From JANNRW01 sp031401815 (lineage in GTDB: Bacteria; Desulfobacterota; Desulfuromonadia; Geobacterales; DSM-12255): a DNA stretch of 12,384 bases. Below the pieces are notes generated by a model, which made no database searches, was not told where the DNA came from, and was given only the letters and a program-made list of their open reading frames with translations. A program made the translations under genes and the position numbers. Position 1 is the stretch's first letter, and every line of letters begins with the position of its first letter. The stretch lies in assembly GCA_031401815.1 (NCBI GenBank), contig JANNRW010000468.1, forward strand, positions 1 to 12,384, in the 5' to 3' direction. Below are positions 6,684-12,384 of this stretch, one piece after another.

Positions 6684-8009
6684 ATGGCACTTAAAGAGAC
6701 ACTCAAACAGAAAATTGAGGAGTTCCGTCCCCGTACTACCCGTCTCACCAAGGAATTCGGAAAGATTGTAATCGACCAGGTTACGATTGATCAGGCAATC
6801 GGCGGCGCCCGTGACATCCGCAGCCTCGTTACGGACATCTCCTATCTTGACCCTCAGGAAGGAATCCGCTTCCGCGGTAAGACCATTCCGGAGACATTTG
6901 CTGCCCTGCCGAAAGCCCCGGGCTCAACTTATCCGACTGTCGAGTCTTTCTGGTACATGCTTCTTACCGGTGATGTACCGACTCAAGCTCAGGTCGATGA
7001 AGTTGTTGCTGAGTGGAAGACCCGTCAGGCAGTTCCCCAGTATGTTTTTGATGCACTCCGCGCCCTGCCACGTGACAGCCATCCGATGGTCATGCTCTCC
7101 GTTGCGATGCTGACGCTGCAAAAAGACTCCAAGTTCGCCGGTTTCTACAACTCAGGCAAGTTCAACAAGAACATCGCCTGGGAATATGTCTATGAGGATG
7201 CCAGCGATATCGTTGCCCGTATTCCTATCATCGCTGCTTTCATCTACAACCTCAAGTATCGCAACGACAAGCAGATTGCTATCGATCCCAAACTCGACAT
7301 GGGTGCAAACTTCGCACAAATGATCGGCCAGAGCGAAGAGTACAAGGATGTTGCCAGAATGTACTTCATTCTCCACTCTGACCATGAGTCAGGAAACGTT
7401 TCAGCTCACACAACACATCTTGTTCACTCAGCTCTTTCCGATCCTTATTATGCATACTCCGCTGGCCTCAACGGCCTTGCCGGACCTCTCCACGGTCTCG
7501 CCAATCAGGAAGTCCTCGACTGGACTCTCAAGTTCCAGGAGAAGTACTGCAAGGATGTTGAGCCTACCGCAGAGTTGATCAAGGCCGCCCTCTGGGATAC
7601 TCTCAATGCCGGTCAGGTCATTCCTGGTTACGGCCATGCAGTCCTCCGCAAAACCGACCCGCGCTATACCTCACAGCGTGAATTCTGCCAGAATACTGAA
7701 GGGCTTAAAGACTATCCGCTCTTCAAGGTTATCGCCATGATCTTCGAAGTTGCCCCGGGCGTTCTGACCGAGCATGGCAAAACCAAGAATCCATGGCCAA
7801 ACGTTGATGCTCAGTCCGGCGTCATCCAGATGTACTATGGTCTGACCGAGTACGATTTCTACACCGTTCTCTTTGGTGTCGGTCGTGCTCTCGGCTGCAT
7901 GGCTAATATCACCTGGGATCGCGCGCTCGGATACGCTCTTGAGCGTCCCAAATCCGTTACAACTGCAATGCTTGAGAAGTGGGCAGCAGAAGGTGGCCGC
8001 CAGTTCTAA
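6684..8009 (+). CDS. gltA: Citrate synthase, eukaryote-type (Geobacter form)
   Basis: Condenses acetyl-CoA with oxaloacetate to citrate, the entry step of the TCA cycle, in the cytosol. Start ATG 6684 follows AAAGGAG at 6667-6673; the frame is open back to 6603, but those codons are leader. The 441-residue product has the catalytic triad: H270 in GLAGPLHGLANQEV, H318 in PGYGHAVLRKTDPR and D375 in PNVDAQSG. The last third (YYGLTEYDFYTVLFGVGRALG, then WDRALGYALERPKS in outline) reads like mitochondrial citrate synthase rather than the allosteric E. coli type. This eukaryote-like enzyme is characteristic of Geobacter and relatives, which oxidise acetate through the TCA cycle. Codon choice is strongly biased and GC-rich compared with the restriction cassette, fitting high expression. 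A strong hairpin terminator follows 22 bases after the stop. Confidence 0.97.
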   Translation: MALKETLKQKIEEFRPRTTRLTKEFGKIVIDQVTIDQAIGGARDIRSLVTDISYLDPQEGIRFRGKTIPETFAALPKAPGSTYPTVESFWYMLLTGDVPTQAQVDEVVAEWKTRQAVPQYVFDALRALPRDSHPMVMLSVAMLTLQKDSKFAGFYNSGKFNKNIAWEYVYEDASDIVARIPIIAAFIYNLKYRNDKQIAIDPKLDMGANFAQMIGQSEEYKDVARMYFILHSDHESGNVSAHTTHLVHSALSDPYYAYSAGLNGLAGPLHGLANQEVLDWTLKFQEKYCKDVEPTAELIKAALWDTLNAGQVIPGYGHAVLRKTDPRYTSQREFCQNTEGLKDYPLFKVIAMIFEVAPGVLTEHGKTKNPWPNVDAQSGVIQMYYGLTEYDFYTVLFGVGRALGCMANITWDRALGYALERPKSVTTAMLEKWAAEGGRQF

Positions 8010-8031
8010 CAGAAACTGTTTCCGGCAAGAA

Positions 8032-8063
8032 AAAAAGGGGGGTGCGAAAGCACCCCCCTTTTT
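8032..8063. terminator. Bidirectional intrinsic terminator between gltA and lpxL
   Basis: A 14-base-pair stem (8032-8045 with 8050-8063) closes on a GAAA tetraloop. The core is GGGGGGTGC pairing with GCACCCCCC, flanked by five A-T pairs, so a T run follows on the plus strand and an A run precedes it. The genes on either side converge, so the same hairpin can stop both transcripts. Confidence 0.92.
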
Positions 8064-8105
8064 GTTCATTGATTCAGATTTAATCTTCAATATGCATGAA
8101 AGAGA

Positions 8106-9041
8106 TCAGATTTTTGATTGTATGCTTTGATTGTCCGCCTCTTTCCAGCGACGGTAAAGCCAGTTCCACTGGGTAGGAAATTGAAGGATATGTCGTTCAA
8201 TGGCCTGATTCATCTTGATTGTGCCGTCAAGAATCCGCTCTTCCTCGCTCCCTTTCGTCATCAGCTCAAGTTCAGGATAGATTGTAACAATGTTCGTTCC
8301 ATTTTCACGGTGTATAAAAAAAGGGATGATTGCTGCTCCGGTTTTCAGGGCTAGCTTGGCTGGCATGAAAGTCGTCCAGCAGGGACGGCCAAAGAAGTCG
8401 GCCAGGATGCCGTGAGGAGGTAGCACCACCTGGTCAGGCAAAATGCCGAGCGTCCCCCCTCTTTTAAGTAGGGCAAGCATCTCACGAACTCCGTTATCAC
8501 GGTAGATAACCTTGTTACCGTGCCGGGTACGGATCTTTTCAAGGGCACTGCTGAAATAATCCTTTTTCATGGTTCGGGCTACAACAGTTACAGGAGCAAC
8601 ATGTACTCCAAAGGCAAGCGCCATCAACTCCCAGTTGCCACTGTGAGCGGTAATTCCGATAATGCCTCGCCCGTTAAGGTGAGCCGCTTCATAGTTTTCG
8701 ATTCCACGAATCTCGACTGCTTCAACCAGAGCTTTGGCGTTACCGAAAAAAATCGGGCCAAGTTCAGCTACAAGTATCCCCATGTTGGAAAATACCTGGC
8801 GAATGAAAGCCTCAGGAGCCTTTTCCGGGCAGTTCCATGATGGTTGTGCTTCCAGATAAGGCAGCATTTCGGAGATGGTTTGTATTCCGAGCCTCCTCCA
8901 TTTACCTAATATATGGTAGAGCAGAATCCCCAGTTTTTCGCCCAGATATTGAGAGATTCGCCGGGGTAAGAAGGCGAATGGTATCATGATCAGCATGAGT
9001 ACAACATATGCGGCAAACCAGCGGATATCATTCCAGGTCAT
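8106..9041 (-). CDS. lpxL: Lipid A lauroyl-type acyltransferase (LpxL/HtrB family)
   Basis: A 311-residue late acyltransferase of lipid A synthesis, which adds a secondary acyl chain to the lipid A precursor at the cytoplasmic face of the inner membrane. Start ATG 9041 has AAGGAG at 9053-9048, 6 bases away. An N-terminal membrane anchor spans about residues 8-26. The family's HX4(D/E) active-site motif is HSGNWE with H133 and E138. GILPDQ (about 199-204), DFFGRP (215-220) and the C-terminal WLYRRW are also typical. Its ATG overlaps the TGA of the upstream U32 gene by 4 bases (ATGA), so the two are translationally coupled. Acyl-chain length and position (LpxL versus LpxM role) cannot be read from the sequence. 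The 3' end faces the shared terminator after gltA. Confidence 0.92.
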   Translation of the reverse strand: MTWNDIRWFAAYVVLMLIMIPFAFLPRRISQYLGEKLGILLYHILGKWRRLGIQTISEMLPYLEAQPSWNCPEKAPEAFIRQVFSNMGILVAELGPIFFGNAKALVEAVEIRGIENYEAAHLNGRGIIGITAHSGNWELMALAFGVHVAPVTVVARTMKKDYFSSALEKIRTRHGNKVIYRDNGVREMLALLKRGGTLGILPDQVVLPPHGILADFFGRPCWTTFMPAKLALKTGAAIIPFFIHRENGTNIVTIYPELELMTKGSEEERILDGTIKMNQAIERHILQFPTQWNWLYRRWKEADNQSIQSKI

Positions 9042-10246
9042 CTGGCTCTCCTTAGCAGATCAAACTGTTCTGCATGGACAGGCAGCTTCATTCTGACGCG
9101 CTGATTGGGATTGGCGAACTCGATTTCTCCCCCTTTTTCATCAAGCATTTCGACAATTTCAAAGGTTGCATTTCTCATCCCCGGCCCCATAATCTCCAGA
9201 TTCTCCCCTTTGCAGATCCTGTTTCTGACCTCTACAACAGTAAAACCGTCAGAAACTGCCGCCTCAATCAGCCCGACAAAAACATGGCTTCGGAAATAGC
9301 TTGAGTGGTACTCCTGGCCAACCTCTATCGGCTGGCCAAAGAGAAAGCCGGTTGTATAACCTCTGTGACTGGTTTTGCACAGCTCCTCCAGCCACTCCGG
9401 TCTGAAACGGTAGTCATCCCCTTCAGCTTTCAGCGCATCCAGAGCGGTTCTGTAGGCACGAACCACCGAAGCTACGTAATATATCCCTTTCATCCGCCCT
9501 TCAATCTTTAAGGAAGATATCCCGGAGCGGACGAGGCCGGGGAGATGCTCTATCAGACAGAGATCCTTGGAGTTGAAGATAAAGGTGCCGGTATCGTCCT
9601 CCATCACAGGAAAGTATTCACCGGGGCGGGTCTCTTCGACAAGGGAGTATCCCCAGCGGCAGGGGTGTGCGCACTCCCCCTTGTTGGCGTTACGGCCGCT
9701 CATGACGCTTGAGAGGAGGCACCTGCCCGAATAGGAGATGCACATTGCCCCATGGACAAAGGCTTCAAGCTCAACAGTTGTCCTCTCGGCAGTCTCGCTG
9801 ATTGCAGCAAGAGGCATCTCCCTGGCCAGATTTATCCTGCTTATCCCCTGACTCTGCCAGAAAGCAGCACTGCGCCAGTTAACAGTATTTGCCTGGGTTG
9901 ACAGGTGGATCTGCTTCTCCGGAGCAATCTCCCTGACAAGTTGAACCACTCCGGGATCAGCTGCAATGTATGCGTCAAAAGGGACAGCCGCAACCTCATG
10001 CAAAAAAAGTGCAAGCTGATCCAGTTCATCGTTTCCCGGATAGCTGTTGACAGTAAGATAGACCTTGACACCGTGAAGGTGGGCATAGGCGACCCCTGCA
10101 ACCATTTCATCAAGGTCAAAGTTGTCCGCCAGATTACGCAAACCAAAGGATTTACCACCGAGATAGACAGCATCAGCACCGTAGTGGACAGCAATTTTCA
10201 GTTTTTCCAGATTACCTGCAGGAGCAAGTAGTTCGGGGATTTGCAT
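9038..10246 (-). CDS. trhP: U32-family protein, TrhP/YegQ-like tRNA hydroxylation enzyme
   Basis: A 402-residue protein of the former peptidase family U32. The opening PELLAPAGNLEKLKIAVHYG and the block FVHGAMCISYSGRC, with GECAHPCRW, are family signatures. Cysteines C169, C176, C192 and C230 match the spacing of the four [4Fe-4S] ligands known in the related UbiU. Residues from about 315 form the extra C-terminal beta-barrel domain seen in TrhP (E. coli YegQ, Bacillus YrrO). TrhP takes part in 5-hydroxyuridine formation at tRNA position 34; older 'collagenase/protease' names are misleading. Start ATG 10246 follows GAGAG at a spacing of about 6. It is the first gene of a two-gene unit with lpxL and diverges from dnaB. 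Family is certain; TrhP rather than another U32 subgroup is likely from length and domain layout. Confidence 0.88.
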   Translation of the reverse strand: MQIPELLAPAGNLEKLKIAVHYGADAVYLGGKSFGLRNLADNFDLDEMVAGVAYAHLHGVKVYLTVNSYPGNDELDQLALFLHEVAAVPFDAYIAADPGVVQLVREIAPEKQIHLSTQANTVNWRSAAFWQSQGISRINLAREMPLAAISETAERTTVELEAFVHGAMCISYSGRCLLSSVMSGRNANKGECAHPCRWGYSLVEETRPGEYFPVMEDDTGTFIFNSKDLCLIEHLPGLVRSGISSLKIEGRMKGIYYVASVVRAYRTALDALKAEGDDYRFRPEWLEELCKTSHRGYTTGFLFGQPIEVGQEYHSSYFRSHVFVGLIEAAVSDGFTVVEVRNRICKGENLEIMGPGMRNATFEIVEMLDEKGGEIEFANPNQRVRMKLPVHAEQFDLLRRAR

Positions 10247-10273
10247 GTAAAACTCTCTTCCTTAAACTTCGGA

Positions 10274-10303
10274 TTGACCAGCAGCTTGTTTCGAGGGTAT
10301 AGT
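10274..10303 (+). promoter_or_regulatory. Sigma70-type promoter of dnaB
   Basis: TTGACC (10274-10279) and TATAGT (10298-10303) are 18 bases apart, each matching consensus at 5 of 6. Transcription would start near 10310, leaving a leader of about 50 bases before ATG 10360. It sits in the 113-base divergent gap; I see no comparably good promoter for the minus-strand U32 gene. Confidence 0.65.
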
Positions 10304-10359
10304 AACACCCTTTACTCAAAACTTCTGCAAATTTTCGCCTCATGAGAAGAGTGTAGTTT

Positions 10360-11727
10360 ATGGATATGCGCAAAATACCCCCTCAAAGCCTTGAAGCCGA
10401 AATGTCAATACTCGGCGGCGTTCTTCTTGACAACGAAGCGATCAATCGCGCTCTTGAATCCATTCGCCCGGAAGATTTCTACCGTGAATCACACCGTAAA
10501 ATATTCAAGGCAATGATAGAGCTCTCAACCAAAGGAGAGCCGTGCGACCTTATCACACTGTCAACCGTACTGAAAAAGATGGGGGTTCTTGAGGAGACCG
10601 GGGGGGGTGCCTACCTGGCGACTCTGGTCGATTACGTCCCGACCGCAGCCAATATCGCCTACTACTGCAAAATAGTTAAAGAAAAGGCAATTGCCAGAAA
10701 TCTCATAACAGCTGCAACTGATATTGTTACCCAGAGTTTTGATGAGCAGTCAAGCGTGGATGAACTGCTTGACCGGGCTCAGAAAGTCATTTTTGAAATA
10801 TCGGAAAACAAGCTTCGCCCTGCATTCTTTCCGGTCAGGGATATTCTTAAAGAGACAATCAGAAGCATTGAAAGACTTTATGAAAAAAAGGAGCATGTTA
10901 CCGGAGTACCATCAGGATTCATTGATCTTGACGGAATGACAGCCGGGTTCCAGCGGGGTGATCTGGTTATTGTAGCAGGTAGGCCATCAATGGGTAAAAC
11001 CGCTTTTGCCCTGAATCTCGCACAAAACGCCACCATGCATGCTGACCAGCGAAGCGCCGTAGCGATCTTTTCTCTTGAGATGAGCAAGGAGCAGCTTGTC
11101 ACAAGACTTCTCTGCTCAGAGTCAAGAATTGATGCAAGCAGGCTGAGAACCGGCCATCTGGTGGAATCGGACTGGGAAAAGCTTCTGGGGGGCGCAGGAA
11201 AACTTCATGAAGCACAGATATATATTGACGACTCCCCTTCAATTTCAGTGCTGGAGATGAGAGCCAAATGTCGGCGGCTGAAAGCTGAAAAGAACATTGA
11301 CCTGGTGGTGGTGGATTATCTGCAACTGATGCGGGGCGGATCAAACTCCGAATCCCGCCAGCAGGAGATTTCAGAGATATCCCGCTCACTGAAGGCTCTC
11401 GCAAAAGAGCTTGATATCCCTGTTGTTGCTCTCTCCCAGTTAAACCGGAGTCTTGAAAGCCGTACGGACAAGCGGCCGATGATGAGCGACCTCCGGGAAT
11501 CAGGAGCCATCGAACAGGATGCCGACGTCATCATGTTTGTTTACCGTGATGCAGTATACTGCGAGGCGTGTAAAAAGAGGGATAACTCGTGCAGCATAGA
11601 AGGGCATGACAAGCAGGCGGAAATCATCATCGGCAAGCAGCGTAACGGCCCGATCGGGTCGGTAAGCCTGGTATTTAACGGTGAATTTACAAAGTTTGAG
11701 AACAGAAGCAGAAGAGATGAATACTGA
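10360..11727 (+). CDS. dnaB: Replicative DNA helicase DnaB
   Basis: The 455-residue hexameric helicase that unwinds DNA 5' to 3' at the replication fork and recruits primase. The N-terminal domain starts PPQSLEAEMSILGGVLLD and runs to about residue 150; a linker leads to the RecA-like ATPase. Walker A is GRPSMGKT (207-214), catalytic glutamate region FSLEMS (237-242), Walker B VVVDYLQLM (316-324), then LSQLNRSLE and the KQRNGP arginine-finger segment (426-431). Start ATG 10360 has a GAGAAGAG ribosome-binding site; ATG 10366 is a possible alternative. No intein is present. Unusual is a cysteine-bearing loop at 399-416, with C401, C404, C411 and H416 where many DnaBs have an acidic stretch. Full length and all motifs are intact. 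No terminator is visible in the 89 bases that follow. Confidence 0.97.
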   Translation: MDMRKIPPQSLEAEMSILGGVLLDNEAINRALESIRPEDFYRESHRKIFKAMIELSTKGEPCDLITLSTVLKKMGVLEETGGGAYLATLVDYVPTAANIAYYCKIVKEKAIARNLITAATDIVTQSFDEQSSVDELLDRAQKVIFEISENKLRPAFFPVRDILKETIRSIERLYEKKEHVTGVPSGFIDLDGMTAGFQRGDLVIVAGRPSMGKTAFALNLAQNATMHADQRSAVAIFSLEMSKEQLVTRLLCSESRIDASRLRTGHLVESDWEKLLGGAGKLHEAQIYIDDSPSISVLEMRAKCRRLKAEKNIDLVVVDYLQLMRGGSNSESRQQEISEISRSLKALAKELDIPVVALSQLNRSLESRTDKRPMMSDLRESGAIEQDADVIMFVYRDAVYCEACKKRDNSCSIEGHDKQAEIIIGKQRNGPIGSVSLVFNGEFTKFENRSRRDEY

Positions 11728-11769
11728 AGGTAAAATTTGGCAACACTTTTATAGAAAGATAGAATCCTG

Positions 11770-11797
11770 TTGACTGAAATTCCAATTCTGCTACGAT
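11770..11797 (+). promoter_or_regulatory. Candidate promoter of the MntA/HepT pair
   Basis: TTGACT (11770-11775) and TACGAT (11792-11797) are separated by 16 bases, matching consensus at 5 and 4 of 6. A transcript would start about 13 bases before ATG 11817. No convincing ribosome-binding site is seen there, which fits a nearly leaderless message or a start at the in-frame GTG 11838. Confidence 0.4.
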
Positions 11798-11816
11798 TTG
11801 AGCAAGTTATAAATGA

Positions 11817-12128
11817 ATGAAACTTATTGGGAAACCCGTGAAACCATCTTTCCTGTTACAAAAACATCGGCAAGAGATACTTGCCATCGCCTTGAACCAC
11901 CATGCCCTGAATGTCCGGGTGTTCGGCTCTGCCTTGCATGGTGACGATACCGATGGCAGCGATCTCGACCTTCTGGTTGAAGCCACACCGGAAACAACCC
12001 TGATGGATATCGGTGCCATCAGGTATGAACTGCGAAAGTTGCTCGGGATTCCGGTCGATGTGGTGACTCCTCTGGCGCTCCCCGTGCATTTCCGGGATGG
12101 CGTTCTTAAGGAGGCGCGACCGATATGA
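11817..12128 (+). CDS. mntA: MNT-type nucleotidyltransferase antitoxin (MntA)
   Basis: A 103-residue minimal nucleotidyltransferase. The polymerase-beta-type active site reads GSALHGDDTDGSDLDLLVE: G37-S38, then D49 and D51, with the third acidic residue D81 in GIPVDVV. All three metal-binding carboxylates are present. Where studied (Shewanella MntA/HepT), the antitoxin silences its HEPN RNase partner by transferring AMP groups to the tyrosine next to the RX4H motif. The ATG at 11817 is the longest likely start; GTG 11838 would give VKPSFLLQKHRQEIL, nearer the usual N terminus. Its TGA overlaps the next ATG (ATGA at 12125-12128), the normal layout for this pair. The enzyme looks functional even though the toxin frame downstream is broken. 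Confidence 0.88.
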   Translation: MKLIGKPVKPSFLLQKHRQEILAIALNHHALNVRVFGSALHGDDTDGSDLDLLVEATPETTLMDIGAIRYELRKLLGIPVDVVTPLALPVHFRDGVLKEARPI

Positions 12129-12384
12129 GCCGGGCAGCCGCTCTCCGCATCAGGGACTACCTTGTCCACATCCTGGACGCAGTCGAGCGGATCAACCGTT
12201 ATGTCAGCGCATCAGAGGATGAATTTCTTCGGGATGAAAAGACCCAGGATGCGTAATCCGCAATTTTGAGATTATCGGCGAAGCGGCACGCAACATTGAA
12301 AAGCATCATCCAGACTATGCCGCACAGCACGCCGATGTGCCATGGGGTGTGGCATATGAAATGCGTAACGCCCTTGCGCACGGC
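12125..12384 (+). pseudogene. hepT: HEPN-domain RNase toxin (HepT), frameshifted and cut by the window edge
   Basis: The frame opens at ATG 12125, overlapping the mntA stop, and gives RDYLVHILDAVERINRY then DEKTQDA, the standard HepT N-terminal half. It then meets TAA at 12254-12256 after 43 codons. Resuming one base earlier at GTA 12253 restores the expected continuation VIRNFEIIGEAARNIEKHH and the catalytic motif RNALAHG (RX4H) to the right edge. The junction is explained by loss of a single G (family reading GCG-GTA, present reading GCGTA). HepT toxins are dimeric RNases that need the RX4HXY motif, which here lies beyond the stop; its tyrosine would be outside the window. As written, the toxin cannot be made. 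A sequencing or assembly indel is the main alternative. Confidence 0.85.

Noticed and set aside
12235..12256. Programmed -1 frameshift in hepT at the AAAAG stretch
   Set aside because: Slipping there would replace the conserved TQDA residues; the family sequence is kept right up to the GCG/GTA junction, which fits a one-base deletion better.
1..12384. CRISPR arrays, tRNA or rRNA genes, transposases, integrases and attachment sites
   Set aside because: I read the gaps and strands for these and found no regular repeats, cloverleaf, transposase frame or flanking direct repeats around the acquired cassette.

Overview
The window reads as a chromosome segment from a Geobacter-like anaerobic deltaproteobacterium (Desulfuromonadales). 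The best marker is a eukaryote-type citrate synthase of 441 residues, the form typical of Geobacter. Also in keeping are a Gram-negative lipid A acyltransferase, an iron-sulfur U32 tRNA-modification protein and a cytosolic PAS histidine kinase. The taxonomic call is inferred from protein character, not from a search.

Layout. (1) Positions 1-2028, plus strand: the 3' end of a YedE/YeeE-type sulfur (or selenium) transporter, a small TusA/YedF-type protein and an orphan PAS histidine kinase, closely spaced and probably one operon. (2) 2038-2661, minus strand: a short PrmA-like methyltransferase that converges on the kinase. (3) 2882-5274, plus strand: an AT-richer type II restriction-modification cassette. 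It holds a TdeIII-type endonuclease gene broken by two in-frame stop codons and an intact cytosine-5 methyltransferase whose end overlaps the next gene. (4) 5252-8009, plus strand: an M24 (Xaa-Pro) peptidase, then citrate synthase with its own upstream region and a strong, probably bidirectional terminator. (5) 8106-10246, minus strand: a two-gene unit with a 4-base stop/start overlap, TrhP-like U32 protein then LpxL-like acyltransferase. (6) 10360-11727, plus strand: replicative helicase DnaB behind a good sigma70-type promoter. (7) 11817 to the end, plus strand: a MntA/HepT (MNT/HEPN) toxin-antitoxin pair in which the antitoxin is intact and the HEPN toxin frame is broken by one missing base.

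Most of the window is ordinary housekeeping sequence. The accessory signal is repeated selective decay. In both defence or addiction modules the harmful partner (restriction nuclease, HEPN RNase) is disrupted by point changes, while the protective partner (methyltransferase, nucleotidyltransferase) stays open. Catalytic motifs of both broken genes are still readable, so the lesions look recent. Alternatively they are sequence errors, which must be excluded first. I do not see a clearly new system. The most testable leads are these decayed modules, the cysteine-rich PAS sensor next to sulfur-handling genes, and the truncated PrmA-like enzyme.
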